Shown here: positions 52,901-63,367 of the stretch, piece by piece
Layout of the letters: each line of letters starts with the position of its first letter
Numbering within the stretch: position 1 is the first letter of the stretch
Assembly: GCA_020137815.1 (NCBI GenBank)
Contig: CM035351.1
Span: 8,015,743-8,079,742 of the forward strand
Length of the DNA: 64,000 nucleotides
Reading direction: 5' to 3'
Source: Hormiphora californensis
Lineage: Eukaryota; Ctenophora; Tentaculata; Cydippida; Pleurobrachiidae
The notes under the pieces: model-generated
Database searches by the model: none
What the model saw: the letters and a program-made list of their open reading frames with translations, nothing else
What the model was told of the DNA's origin: nothing
Translations under genes and position numbers: made by a program

Positions 52901-55900
52901 ATCACACACAAACACACAGAATATGACTGACAAGGTACTACACGACACAAAGTCTGTCAAATTACACTCACTCTCCCTCTTTCTCTCACTAATTATCCCC
53001 TTATCACGTTTTGTTGTTTGCTATTTCCAAGAATTTCAATCTCCCTCTCTCGCACCTCTCTCTTCATCTCTCTCTTCTTTTCACTGTTTCAAACTATCAG
53101 ACATTGTTTCCCTTGTGTGTAAGAGTTGCAGTAGTGTCTGTTAGTATTTTTGAGTGTGTTTTTGCTTAGTTTGGACCTTGTTTTGTCACATCTCTGTGTG
53201 TGTAACCACCCAAAATTAATATTGTTTTGCTTGTAAAGTGTTTTCTCGCGGAATATATACTCAATAACGTCCTGCACGGCATGTGCAAGCGCCCCTATAT
53301 CGCACTCGTTTCACTCGTGCAATATAGGTGTGAAATGCACTCCAGCTCCGCTGTCGTGCATTTCACCTCCATATACGCTCTGCAGTGCAGAGCGTATATG
53401 ACGCGCTTGCACTGCGTGCAGAACGTTATGTACTATATAGTTTATCTAGCTAGTAAGCAAACATCTAGCCGGAATCTTTTAATTAGCGGTGATAATGTCA
53501 AAATAAACAGATGTGTGTCACATACCAGGGCATCATGATAGTTTCTCAGAAGACAGTGCACTATTCTGAGAAGTCTCACACACACAGGGAACAAGTTGCT
53601 GTCCGAGTTAGGTTTTGGTGCACCCCTACTGTGTTTTATAGTTGGAGAGAACAGCTTGATAATCAGAGGACATACTCGCTCCTTCAGCAGGAATGTAAAC
53701 TCTTTCTTCTGGGGATGTGTGTTGTGTTAATACCGGGACAGCGATCAGTGATACTGTATGTGTTAGAACGACACCCTCTTTGTTGTGAACGCCTGGGACT
53801 TATAATCACCCAGGAATTAAGATGATACAAGCTGGATACAAGCACTATACTAACCTCTACAAATGTGTTTTTAGATGTAGTCAGCACGTTTTCAAGAAGT
53901 TCCAAACTGAATGTCCTGGGTACATCCTTCACCCCAATCAGCCAGTAGGGAGGCTCCCAGTTTGCTAACTGGCAGATATCCTGAAGAGAGTGTGATTTGA
54001 AACAGGTGCATTACACATATTATATCAGTATTAGAGCATGTCTCTCTCTCTAGAGGGGGAAGTGCACTTGAGAGAGAGAGAGGGATTTGTAACCCTATCC
54101 ATTTGCTAAAGTTGTGTGCCCTTATCTCCATCTTCTCCAACATGTACTGTGTAAATGGTACTCTGCATCTGGAGGAAAGCTCTAACGGTACATGGGATGT
54201 CAAAGAGCTGACGGAGAGCAGTGTGTTCTGTGCAGCTGCCTTCCACTATATCAGGGTGTCCAGTATCCCAGTCGGGGTCATGATAGTTGTCATGAATGTT
54301 CTATCTCACAACACCATCGGTTAGTGTGAATGAGATTCCTCTTCCAATATATATTGTGTTTTTAGTGTTGTGTACCTCTCCTCGGCCCAAGTAGGACTAT
54401 AACAATGATCCAATGTCGTTACACCCACTACCATGTTGGACTGGGTCCAACTGGGTAGTTATACAACATCTTGTCCCCCTGTATAAACAATACCTTATAC
54501 CACATCCTAATAACATACTACACATGTTATATATTCCATCAGGTAGTATGAACAGGAACTCCAACTTCAGCCAGATTAATACGATAATCCGACTGATCAA
54601 CTTCCTCTCTGCCTTTAATGGTCTCTCAATGCTCTTCTATTACTATGAAACCACTACTGGACAGTTCTCTCTTGGTAGGTCTAGTATAGTGATGAGTACA
54701 CCTTCCCTTCCGAAATACCATCATTAGAATTTAGAAAATACCATCATTAGAATTACCCTATTTTACTCGCCCAATTTAATAGTGAAGTTACTCAACCCAT
54801 TTCCTGTATTTCCTAGGTTCTGAGAAAGTGTTCCAGATTATTTGGAGGATAGTGGTGTGGGTTAGTTGGATGCTTATCTATGCCCAATCCCTTCTAAAGC
54901 TCTACCTTTATGCTTTGCGAGCCCGTAGTTACTACAAAGTCATATCCACTGGAGAGAATGTGTATCTTGTACCAGGTTCAGATGACAAGACAAGGTGGCA
55001 TTGTTTCCTCCTCATTGTGTTGGCTAATGTGGAGTTAATGGCCATCCTGTGGACCCAGAAGAGAGGAGGGTTCTCCAGGGTTACCCATATGTACACAGTC
55101 CCCTTCCTGGGCATCCAGGATATCTGCACCGTGGTGGTGTGTGGGGCATGCCTGGGCATGTTGGTGTATCTAATGGTCAGACTACCAGTTCGGACTATTA
55201 TGATAGCACCCATCGTATCCCTCCTTCTTATAACCCTCTCTACAGTCCTTACCAATTCTCTCATGTTCTTTGGGGATTTCACCTGTCTCCTCCCCATCTC
55301 CTACAGATTCACCTCCCAGACCCTTCTACAAATGCAACCTGGGTGTTTCATTCCCCTCGCCAAGGTAGTCACCTACACTGACTCCCTGGTATTCCCTCTA
55401 GTACTCCTCCTCACACACAGGAGAAACAGACGGAATATAGTGGACCTTTGCTGTCCCATACCTGAACAACTAACTAACATAGATCAGTAATATCACCAGA
55501 CGGAATATAGTGGACCTGTGCTGCCCCATACCTGAACAACTAACTAATATAGATCAGTAATATTATCACCTGAAATAACAGATACGCATCAGTAGCACAC
55601 ACCCCCATCTTCTCCTCTCCCTGCTCATCTGAAAACAAGGTGCAGTTAGTCACTAGCTGTTAGTGTGACGGAGGGGTAATAATATATTGGGACATGACAG
55701 AGAGGAGGGGAGAACATGACAGAGAGGTTGCTATCTCCAACACTTACTATGCTGTACTGATGTCTCTTGGTTAACCCTATCAAACACAACAGCCACGAGT
55801 TGACGAAGGGTGGCTGCGGAAGTGTTGGCTATCGTTGGATCTGGATTTGTGTACAATTGGAAACAAATAGCTATAGCCTGACGAGAAGAGGTGTTGTGTC

Positions 55901-56670
55901 AGGACTGACACTTTGCAGAGCTGTATTAAAGGGAAACATGTGTTTTACAAGATTTTAGAGAACTATACCTGAGACAAAGTGTCGCCATGTAGGAGCTTTG
56001 TTGAAGTCAGGAGAAGGAGAATGGTTTGTAATATTTTTAAAAGTTCCGTCTCGTGTTTGTGTAAATCACCTAATAATAAGTGTTGAAATGTCTCTTGTTA
56101 ATTTTAATTGTTAATTCTAATTTAGATTATCTAAAAAGTACAGTTTCAATGTGTACATTACTTACTCAACATCTTGATTATGACAGTGATGGAGGTGTCA
56201 GGTACTGCATCGTGGGAAATGAGCCGCTGGATACAGTTAATCGAGATAAATATCAGTTTGGCACTTTTAGTCTCACACCCCAGAATAAATGGCTGTATGA
56301 CATCGTCTGACCGAGCAATCACTGAAAAATTTATTAATTAAAGTTAAGTCTTTGGGAAATTACTTCACGGCACCGGGGGGGGGGGGATTTTTCATGACTG
56401 TTCGGGTTTTTTGGTCATTCTGGACCAGAAAGCAGCTGTGGGTTGGAAGTGGGAGGCACAAACAACAACAACAACATGACTTTTTGGTGGAAATGTAGGG
56501 CAAATACCTTCGTTGATATGTTTGTCATTTGCAGCACTGAGACTACGGAGTTTCAAAATGGCCCTCTCCGCAGCATCTTTTACAACCGGGTGTTTCCGCT
56601 TTGCTTCTGAGGATATGTTCCTTAGATCAACCTGTAGGGTATCTACCAAACTTTTCCATTTCCCTATCAT
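37985..56670 (-). CDS. MON2: MON2 homologue (Golgi/endosome trafficking scaffold)
   Basis: About 32 exons were traced: 56508-56670, 56166-56306, 55969-56069, 55748-55877, 55570-55628, 53855-53980, 53526-53708, 52561-52659, 52288-52435, 52044-52164, 51775-51890, about 51180-51433, about 50805-51025, 50505-50651, 50144-50356, 49840-50024, 49575-49737, 49175-49477, 48840-48977, 48544-48726, 48208-48395, 46979-47122, 46743-46870, 43847-44004, 43538-43655, 43365-43431, 43074-43264, 42782-42832, 38790-38888, 38444-38635, 38211-38287, 37985-38053. The product is about 1,550 residues against about 1,700 in vertebrates. Recognisable stretches are [17 protein letters not shown] near the start, [60 protein letters not shown] and [17 protein letters not shown] near the end. 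MON2 is a large HEAT-repeat relative of Arf-GEFs, without a Sec7 domain, acting in endosome-to-Golgi transport with a flippase-linked partner (known family role). The joins around exons 12-13 (51180-51775 and 50830) are unclear, with an apparent frame change. Confidence 0.85.
39080..39168. repeat. AGACTCTTTATCTAAA-type repeat flanking the foldback
   Basis: Units such as GGACTCTTTATCTAAAAAGT and TTAGATATAGAGTCC occur in both orientations here and again at 42192-42640. The large foldback at 39177-42183 is inserted within this repeat. Confidence 0.7.
39177..42183. mobile_element. 3.0-kb foldback element made of GGCGCC palindromes
   Basis: The ends GGTAGTATGGTAGTTAAGGT and reverse complement are flanked by AAAAAGTC at 39169-39176 and 42184-42191 (8-bp target duplication). 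The arms (about 39205-40155 and 40917-42150) consist of dozens of TTTGGCGCCAAA-like palindromes with shorter GGCGAT and GGCGGT linkers. The middle (40160-40915) is ordinary AT-rich sequence with two diverged copies of a block of about 130 bp (CTACTCCTTTCCTAA at the end of each). Long WRxxGAxxAP-type frames across the arms come from the repeat. It lies in a MON2 intron. Confidence 0.88.
42192..42640. repeat. Right flank of the disrupted AGACTCTTTATCTAA repeat
   Basis: Several copies of GGACTCTTTATCTAAAAAGT and their reverse complements are mixed with a GTTAGGGTTAGGGTTAGTG telomere-like patch at about 42378-42425. No gene is present. Confidence 0.7.
44611..44676. repeat. 66-bp hairpin repeat, copy 2
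   Basis: Begins CTGTCTGGCAGCGCCGACCC and ends GGGTTCTGGCACTGCAAGAC plus AG. It has the same layout as 36377-36442 with mutations, and lies in a MON2 intron. Confidence 0.6.
44724..45173 (-). CDS. Two-TM membrane protein nested in a MON2 intron
   Basis: A 149-codon frame with a polar, probably helical N-terminal half ([20 protein letters not shown]), two hydrophobic segments ([19 protein letters not shown] and [20 protein letters not shown]) and a cytosol-like charged tail ending [10 protein letters not shown]. Immediately upstream a different frame (45178-45303) reads [20 protein letters not shown] and looks coding too. The two frames are offset by one base near 45175, so the true protein may be longer and the break a 1-base indel, or the second frame may be chance. 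It is on the same strand as MON2, between the exons at 46743-46870 and 43847-44004. The family was not recognised. Confidence 0.5.
   Translation of the reverse strand: METVQEVLEKNEKIANTINIKILSDSERYSFEQDLHHFQTNKERFYQCGIVLWCVNIFAGLLACVLEEWITEIAMIAIWVILLVVMGSYIMGCRMWVRYRSNAIIGQYGSDAEKGSGGKNGVVMKNLAADPDILEKKKISDTDSSDYNR
45990..46235. repeat. Minisatellite of GAGAGGTAACACTGGTT units
   Basis: Two related unit types alternate: GTATCGCTAGTTCAGAAACA followed by GAGAGAG, and GTAACACTGGTTGGTCAGCT followed by GAGAGAG. It lies in a MON2 intron. Confidence 0.85.
47156..48093. mobile_element. G7-tipped foldback of AAATTT units, with nested hairpin
   Basis: Starts GGGGGGGTTCAACCTAAAAA and ends with the complementary GGTTGAACCCCCCCC. 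CTTAGTT is present at 47149-47155 and 48094-48100. The arms are tandem TTTTTAGAAA / AAATTTCCAA units in opposite orientation. The centre holds a further hairpin at 47537-47615 with 27-bp arms (ATTTAAAAGTAAGTTACCAA start). The layout and end bases match the element at 11917-12493. Confidence 0.8.
53263..53429. repeat. Cloverleaf-like nest of four inverted repeats
   Basis: An outer stem of about 27 bp (AATAACGTCCTGCACGGCAT... paired with ...GCGTGCAGAACGTTAT) encloses three hairpins in a row. They are CCTATAT-GCAC/GTGC-ATATAGG (53294-53328), GTGAAATGCAC/GTGCATTTCAC (about 53330-53366) and ATATACGCTCTGCA/TGCAGAGCGTATAT (53371-53399). It lies in a MON2 intron. Confidence 0.75.
54142..55490 (+). 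CDS. 7TM receptor gene nested antisense in a MON2 intron
   Basis: Exons 54142-54319, 54543-54674 and 54817-55490 join in phase (1, 1) to give 327 residues. The N-terminus has NGT glycosylation sites ([15 protein letters not shown]). Seven hydrophobic stretches follow, including [50 protein letters not shown] and [10 protein letters not shown]. No DRY or NPxxY motif is visible, so it is a divergent 7TM protein. The tail is short and basic ([14 protein letters not shown]). It lies wholly between MON2 exons 55570-55628 and 53855-53980, on the opposite strand. Ligand and coupling are unknown. The last 70 bp are tandemly duplicated just after the stop. Confidence 0.75.
55431..55570 (+). repeat. 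70-bp tandem duplication at the 7TM gene 3' end
   Basis: CGGAATATAGTGGACCTTTG at 55431 recurs at 55501 with three or so changes, continuing through the stop codon and beyond. The first copy is coding. The second is downstream of the stop and reaches the MON2 splice donor near 55569. Confidence 0.9.
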
Positions 56671-57224
56671 CTCACTTGTTATACATTCCGTGTGTGCTAC
56701 CTTCCTACACTGGATATATTCGTATATATAAACAAGATATCTTTTACAGAGGTTAAATTATAGGTTGCATCAACGTCGGCAGGCCGCGAAAATCTATTTA
56801 AAGCATCTGTCGGCTTTTGCACCGTTCAAAATCGCAACATGTGCAGCAGAGAGCCATTACGATCTGGGTGTTTAAAGGCCTGTTTACAGGTCTGTACTGC
56901 CAAAAGAAGTACCCTGCACCAAAATAATATGATAATGATAATATTGAAAATATTTTAATCGCTTTGGAGCGAAAAGTGTTTATCTCGATCGATGGCTCTA
57001 ACCACCAAACCACTCAACCGTTTTGGCTAATTCAAAGATTATCTGATAGGAAATCTTAATCCCTAACTCAAACCCGAACCCCAGCCCTAATTCTAACGGC
57101 TAACCTCAAAAATCCGCGAGTGCTGACACTCAAAACACACAGATTTTACGTTTCCCTGCACGGCAGGCCAAGTGCCAATTCAGTAATTTTAATTTCTGCT
57201 GTTTAAAATACTAGGTGCACCTAC

Positions 57225-57335
57225 CTCGCCTGCAATTTGCACAGTGCAAGTTACATTCGGGTACGAGGTATCATTGATACCGTATTTATCACAACAATTT
57301 ATCAGATTTTGAAAAAAAAAGTAAGAAACGGCCAT
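57225..57335 (-). CDS. Possible first exon of an unknown gene
   Basis: From ATG at 57335 a 37-codon frame reads MAVSYFFFQNLINCCDKYGI and on to VTCTVQIAGE, ending exactly at a GTAGGT donor (57224). It lies upstream of MON2 on the same strand. No following exon was identified, so it could be a separate small gene, a MON2 5' exon or chance. Confidence 0.25.
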
Positions 57336-57667
57336 CTTGAAAAGAGAATTGAAAAGTTGCAGTTTTTTTAAACGCGTTAAATATAAATGCTGCTGCGCGC
57401 GCGTATGTGGTACGCGCAAATCTATTTTATGAAGGTTGCGCGGCGATTTCAGGCAGTTTTATCGTTTTAAGTTATATAACTCTTCATTCATCAATAAGTT
57501 AAAATGTGGTTTTCTGATGTTTAATTATGATAGAATATTCTAAAATATCCATTATGCGTTAACACAACACACCATTAATCATTATTCATTCATTAACCAT
57601 CACCAGTGATTTTTAGCGAGATCTAGATAGAGCTTTGGAAAGCTTTGACCTATTGAATTATCATTGA

Positions 57668-57710
57668 CATGGCCATGTCTAATTGATAATATCAATTAGA
57701 CATGGCCATG
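57668..57710. repeat. 20-bp perfect hairpin next to a MITE
   Basis: CATGGCCATGTCTAATTGAT pairs with ATCAATTAGACATGGCCATG across a 3-base loop. Four bases further on the MITE at 57715 begins. Confidence 0.85.
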
Positions 57711-57714
57711 TATA

Positions 57715-57872
57715 AAGTCGGATTTTTTGAAGTTGTCACCCCAAAATGACCGTGCAACTGCATGTGTAATTTATCAACTTTGACGGGCACACCACACGTT
57801 AAACATGTGATGTGACGCGCAAAAACATTCCGTGCACGAAAAGGGGGGTGACAACTTCAAAAAATCCGACTT
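57715..57872. mobile_element. 158-bp TA-flanked MITE
   Basis: The ends AAGTCGGATTTTTTGAAGTT and AACTTCAAAAAATCCGACTT are exact inverted repeats, continuing to GTCACCCC/GGGGTGAC. TA lies at 57713-57714 and 57873-57874. Mariner-like source inferred. Confidence 0.8.
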
Positions 57873-57964
57873 TAGTTTATAACGTATGGTCTAATTATAA
57901 CTAAGTGACAGGGGGTTTAATTTTCATCAAAATTAATTGATATATTATACATACTTCTGTATGG

Positions 57965-58016
57965 CGGCGCCATACCCCATACCCCATACCCCATACCCCA
58001 TACCCCATACCCCATA
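57965..58016. repeat. CCCATAC minisatellite
   Basis: Seven near-perfect tandem copies of CCATACC. Confidence 0.95.
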
Positions 58017-58398
58017 CACACATATGGAAGACGCACTGTCACTCGAGTGATGCAATGAAGGGAGGTGAGTTGATGGAATACATGCTGATTGAATGTGATA
58101 AAGGAAAGGTAAGTTTAGACCGGACCCCCTGATCGACCCTTCCAAACCCTACCATACCCTGACTGACAAATTCAAACAACCACTTAGATTTTCAAATAAT
58201 AAGGAGAGTGAACGTTTCAAATGTGTCTCAAACGTATTCAAAATCGATCTCAATAACGTTTTAAAAATGTATCTCAAACATCTTCGAAATGTATTTCAAA
58301 CATCTTCGAAATGTATTTCAAACGTCTTCAAACTGATCAACGTTCCTCAAAAGTAAAAGATAGACAAGATCTCGGCCCGCCGAGTTCACTTTTGTTTA

Positions 58399-59329
58399 TC
58401 AAGCCATGGCATCAAAATCAAGAATTACATGTCCTGTCTTGTATCCATACTCCGGGTCGGGTTGTCCATCAAATATTATCTCCTTGTTCTTTTGATTAAC
58501 TCCAGAAGGCCTCTCAAAAGCCCTGGTCAACCTGAGAAAAGGGGAGGGATTTAGAGTTGTTGATGAAATTAAATGTGTTTATGAAGGAGCAGCTCCAATT
58601 TTTTTGAAATTTCAGATAGTAGGTCTGTATGGACTTACTGGAAAGTGGAAATTGCAATGAATAGGACAGCAGCAAATACGGCGACACCCTCTACAGTCTT
58701 GATCAGATTCTCATCATCTCTCTTGTCAGAAAGGGTTTCATCACTGTGGTACAAAGTGTCATCGAGTGGAGAGGGAGGAGCGGGATATAGAGATCTCTCA
58801 GCTTTACGGACATTCCTATTTTTGTCCTTCTGGTCAATGTCATCTTTGGCGGAGTGTTCTTTGTTGGTCCACCTGTGTTTTGCTTTGTCCATGTCTCTGT
58901 ACTGAGCCATGAACGTCCTAATCCGCTCTTTCTGATCCTCAATGGCTCTGCGGTTCTTTTTCCCTGCTTTAATTTCATGGGTCATTTCACCTTCTTCATC
59001 TCCTTCCTGCATGTCTTCTTCAAAGTGATCTTCATCGTCTTCATCATCTTCAAAGTCAACCTCAAAGTAATCGTCGTCATCTTCGTTTCCAAACCAATCG
59101 TCATCATCATCTTCCATTTCCCAATCATCTGAGTGGCCCGACAAGAAATCTTCCGCCGATTCGGCATCCACACTTGGAGCATTGGAAGCATGGGCCTCAG
59201 TGAGCAATAACACACATCCTGATGGCATGTAAAACGGTGGTAAGGAAGGAGTCATAACAGTATGGACAAATTACCTAAACAAACTAATGAAATCTTACCG
59301 GTAGTTAGAAGAAGTAAGAAGATGTTCAT
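58399..59329 (-). CDS. Acidic single-pass membrane protein
   Basis: Exons 59299-59329, 58639-59218 and 58399-58531 give 247 residues. A signal peptide (MNIFLLLLTTGCVLLLTEA) spans the first intron. It is followed by a very acidic lumenal or extracellular part (for example DDDDDWFGNEDDDDYFEVDF), then a basic, probably helical stretch (KNRRAIEDQKERIRTFMAQY), then a hydrophobic helix (VEGVAVFAAVLFIAISTF). After splicing, the tail is LTRAFERPSGVNQKNKEIIF... ending HVILDFDAMA. The exon-2 frame also ends with a stop just after the donor (TAAGTCC), so an unspliced form would end at STFQ. Acidic stretches like this occur in Ca2+-binding proteins of the secretory route, but I do not recognise the family. 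Confidence 0.65.
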
Positions 59330-61777
59330 TATTGTGTTAGTCAATTGAAAAGTTTATTCCGGTAGTCTTTAGCGTTACAAGTAACTAGCAAGTTGAAATA
59401 GTTGACGGAACTGAACACCCAGTGCAGGTGCCACAACTTTTTGAAATTACTCCTTCATAAAGACAAATATTGCATTGAACTCTCCTGCTACTGTACTACC
59501 AATTTAACAATCACATGCTCAACGCTCACTTAAAATTCATCATCACGCATAAAACCGTGTAAAAACCAATGTTTTTCATTTCACAGTTCACAAGTATCAC
59601 AATTCATTTACCACACAATCCATTCAGTAAATGCTTGAGAGATTGCCTACATTGGCTATATCTGACCCATGTCAGTTTCTAGCACGACAATAACTGACCA
59701 CCCCAGACACATGCTTAAGAAGTACCCACTCGACTGACACTCATCGTAACAATTAAACCTAACAACAGGCTTACTCACTGGCAATCGAAACAGAGAAATA
59801 TAAAGCCACCATGCTTGACACAGCAGCCCCTTAAATTGTCAATACTCGATTAAATTTTAGTTTAGTTTTATCAGACGACAGACGCTAACGAAGCCAAGGG
59901 GCACCATTCTGTTCTCTTTCACACAAGTGATTGGGATAATCAGTTTGGGAGTCACCGCGTCACACCGCTCAAAGAGCTTGGTAGAATGTCGGCTTAGTAT
60001 CACCAACCAACCAACCCCATACCCTATACCCAGTGCGCTCAGATGGGTCGCGGCGCCAGACAGATAAAACAGAGGCTTTATCTGCACCCCGGTTCCAATT
60101 TAATTGCCACCTAATTTTCTCATCACTTCAAGAGAATTGTATAAATTCGATCTCAGTCGCTCACGTCCCACATGTGACCCTATTCTCATTTCTTTCGAGC
60201 GGAGCTGAGAACCGCAGTCAGAGCATTGGCCTAACACAATGTTATTGGCCTAACACAATGTTATTAACATGAGTTAGACGAAATCAGACGTAACTTTCGA
60301 AATCAGATGGAACTTCTGACACGAAAAAGTGATATACTGATATACTGAGAATAATGGCCTCCCTTGCATGTCTGGAGATCTCCTGATCTCCCGGTGATGT
60401 CTCCCAGATATGGCAATATAGCTGGGAGATTATAATAGAAAAACCACCAGAGACGAATTAGACAAAATATACTGCCAGAAAAGTGAGTGATTCTGACACA
60501 CTTTTTTGGTGGTGCCATGCATGACTTCCGGCCTGGGCGGTGCATTTGATATAATCCCCCACCTGGGACGTCTCCGGAGGTGCAAGGGAGGTTCAAGGGA
60601 GGCCGGTTTTGATACACTTACATTCTCTGATCACAGAGCGGATCAATCAAGCCAAGCCAAGTACCCAAAGGCAGTATTCCGTCCCTTACTTATTACTACC
60701 GGGGTCAAACAGGTGGCTGTGAAAATAACATCTGTTAAACCATGACTAGGATTATACATGGTGCAGTGTGTAACAGGGAGTGACAAATGTTAGCACGGGA
60801 CGACTATAAAAAATAGGAGGCCGTTATTCTCATTTCTCATTTATTGATAGCATGGCACGCCCATAACATTTTCGTGGTGGCATTCCTACAATAATCTGAG
60901 TTACGGAGTAGAAGACTTCTTCCGAAGAAGTTCTTTTCTTTTGAGTTGTAGGGCGAGATATTAGGGCGAAATTTGAAATTGTTGGGAGTATTCTTGCACA
61001 AGCAAAGAACCTCGCCACTTTAAATCATTAGAGAAATTAGGACATTCAACAAGGGATACAGCTCTCAACTCTGTTATAGATATCGAGCTGACTGCACATT
61101 CTCAGCTGTAGAAGCTGGGAACAGTCGATCGAGTGGTCAGACATAAGATCAGATTTGTCTCACTTAAATTAATAATTTAGTTTCAATGCAATGGACATTT
61201 TGAGAATCATCGTTGGTATCACTATGATACCAAAGATTCTAAAAATGTGACATTGAAGGTAGGTACTATAGAAACACGTTGCTCAAGTACATACTTTTAC
61301 AGGGTCGTTATTCGGGTTCAATGTTCGTTATGTATGGTGTGTGTGTAATCGTAACATGCATGGTTTTGAAACATGGGATGGGTTTTGGGTTGTTTTTTAG
61401 ATTTCATACTCCAGATGCAGGTCATGTGTTGCACCAGAATGAACTTCATTACCGGATTCTACGGAAGTCTACAGATTTTCCCATTTCTGATCGTACATTT
61501 AAAGTCCACGTGACATCCTAGAGTCTACCTGGGGTCCCCCACCGAAATAATTGGAGGTAGGGAAAGTTTACACCATCATACTTATTACCAGTCAAAGTTA
61601 AAAACAACTTGGGTTTTTGGGTTTTAATAAATGCAGGCCTCGAGCGGAATCGTACATTTAAAATGGACATATATTATCACGGATTCTCTGCCGGGCACTA
61701 TCAACACTTAAACACACTCAAAATCTCCTCTGACACACGTCTTTAATATTCTCTAAAAAACATACGGGACACGTCAT
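59330..61777. other. Spacer, no supported gene
   Basis: 2.4 kb of mixed sequence. A half copy of the hairpin repeat is at 60031-60063. CCTAACACAATGTTATTGG occurs twice at 60229-60265. A hairpin (GAATCATCGTTGGTATCA / TGATACCAAAGATTC) is at 61206-61240. An open frame at 60830-61018 has no ATG. Confidence 0.5.
60031..60063. repeat. Hairpin repeat, half copy 3
   Basis: Reverse complement reads CTGTCTGGCGCCGCGACCCA then TCTGAGCGCACTG, matching the left half of 36377-36442. Confidence 0.6.
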
Positions 61778-62128
61778 CTAGTTAGCACGACGTTCCAGGC
61801 CGAGGCCGAATGACTGCTCTTCGTGGCTCTGGAGGCCAAGTCCGAAACTCTGATCGTCATCACTCAACTCGAGTTCGCCAAGCCCAAAGCTCTGTTCAGC
61901 ATCTTCAAGTCCAAGCCCAAAGCTCTGTTCGGAATCTTCAAGTAGAAGCCCAAAGCTCTGTTCGTCGTTGTCCTCCAATCCAAGCCCGAAGCTCTGTTCG
62001 TCGCTGTCTGCCAGTTTCATCCCAAGTCCGAAGCTCTGTAGATCCATTTCATTGGCGGCCAGGTAGGGTGCCGAGAGAACCAGTGACATGGAGACGGTCA
62101 GGAAAAGAAGGGACAGGATCGTTTGCAT
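61778..62128 (-). CDS. Secreted precursor with seven QSFGL repeats
   Basis: A 116-residue single-exon frame. Residues 1-20 form a clear signal peptide (TILSLLFLTVSMSLVLSA). The mature part is seven copies of QSFGLG or QSFGLL, nearly all directly preceded by E or D and separated by short acidic spacers (EQSFGLGLEDND, EQSFGLGLEDAE). The protein ends QSFGLGLERRAN, which has the only dibasic site. There is no cysteine. The layout resembles a polypeptide-hormone precursor in which N-terminal Gln would become pyroglutamate after cutting at acidic residues, as described for cnidarian precursors, but the usual GR/GK amidation sites are absent. It may instead be an intact secreted repeat protein. A TATA-like TATAAG sits at 62162-62167, about 35 bases before the ATG. 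Confidence 0.75.
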   Translation of the reverse strand: MQTILSLLFLTVSMSLVLSAPYLAANEMDLQSFGLGMKLADSDEQSFGLGLEDNDEQSFGLLLEDSEQSFGLGLEDAEQSFGLGELELSDDDQSFGLGLQSHEEQSFGLGLERRAN

Positions 62129-62161
62129 GGTGACAGGAAAGAAGAAGGATCAAGTCGCTTT

Positions 62162-62167
62162 CTTATA
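62162..62167 (-). promoter_or_regulatory. Candidate TATA box for the QSFGL gene
   Basis: TATAAG on the minus strand, 34-39 bases upstream of the ATG. Used as a TATA box it would give a very short leader. Confidence 0.4.
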
Positions 62168-63336
62168 ATGCAGTGGATGGTTTAGTTAGGAGAGTGGAGT
62201 GTCGTTCTTTTAAAGGGATACCCAACCATATGACATTATAATTAGCGGATACCTGACAAAGAAAACGTTAGAGCAACATAATTCACATTTCATAATCCCA
62301 GGGGGTCAAATCAACAAAGGGACGTCTCAATTAGCACGGCGCATGGGAATTGCAGAAATGCAGGACCATTATTATAGTACTGCAATATATCGACAATTGT
62401 AGCAAGGCCATGTCTAAAACAATCCAGCCATATCTGATCCCACAGCAGTGTGCTATAGTGAGGGGGAGACTATAACAGTGGGGCCGGATCAGACTTGTGA
62501 AGAACTGAGTTGATGGTGAGTTGTTTATATACGTGAACTAGGTCCCCCTCCAAAGAGGCTTAATTACCCACCGTTATAGTTTGATGCTATTGATCCTGTT
62601 TTCAATTCATGAGCAGGGACCTCTCCGTCACGTGGAGTCATCATGTGGCATCTCTCAACAGTGCAACAGTACGAGCTATTTTAAAATGAGACACCATCTC
62701 GGCGCGAGAGTGCACATTTTTATTCACGAGCTTTTTATTGTACTAGTAGAAAACGTCAATCATTAACACAAATACAATGGCGCAGCTCTCGCCCACACCA
62801 TTTAGAATCAGCTAATATAATGATAAAGCGCCGGTCGAGGGTTACTGTTTTCTCGCTCTCCTAGTGGTGCAGGGATCATGGCCAAGATCTAAAAGGTAGA
62901 GTTTCAGTTGGATAATAATACCTCTTGCAAAATATACCCAGCTGAATCGATATAGCTTTTAGTAAATAAATAACAACTGAAGGGGGTGCTGCACCTTTTA
63001 TCACCGATGAAGAAACTTTCAATAAGGTGCATTACCTAACTGACCAAAATCAAATCTATATTGTTGATTACTAGTAGAACTGGGCCGATCGTACCGATCG
63101 GAATTCGAAGGATCCATGTCTCTCTCATTTCGCATTTCTATTCTCTCCCACCTCTCTCTCAGATTCTGAAAAGTTTGACGACGGCTTGACTATAACTAAT
63201 TTATGGATATATTCAATATCACATATATTCCTTGGAATAATTTTGTAATATTTAATAAGCATATGGATCAATGAAATAACCATATTCGTTATATGTATAC
63301 TGAATCAGTGAATCTTCAATCTTCAATCTAATTCAC

Positions 63337-63367
<31 letters not shown>

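Noticed and set aside
53227-53538. 103-codon plus-strand frame
   Set aside because: It covers the nested inverted repeats and part of an antisense MON2 exon; no domain.
60830-61018. Minus-strand frame resembling a small mitochondrial protein
   Set aside because: The frame opens with GTG rather than ATG, and no family or upstream exon was recognised.
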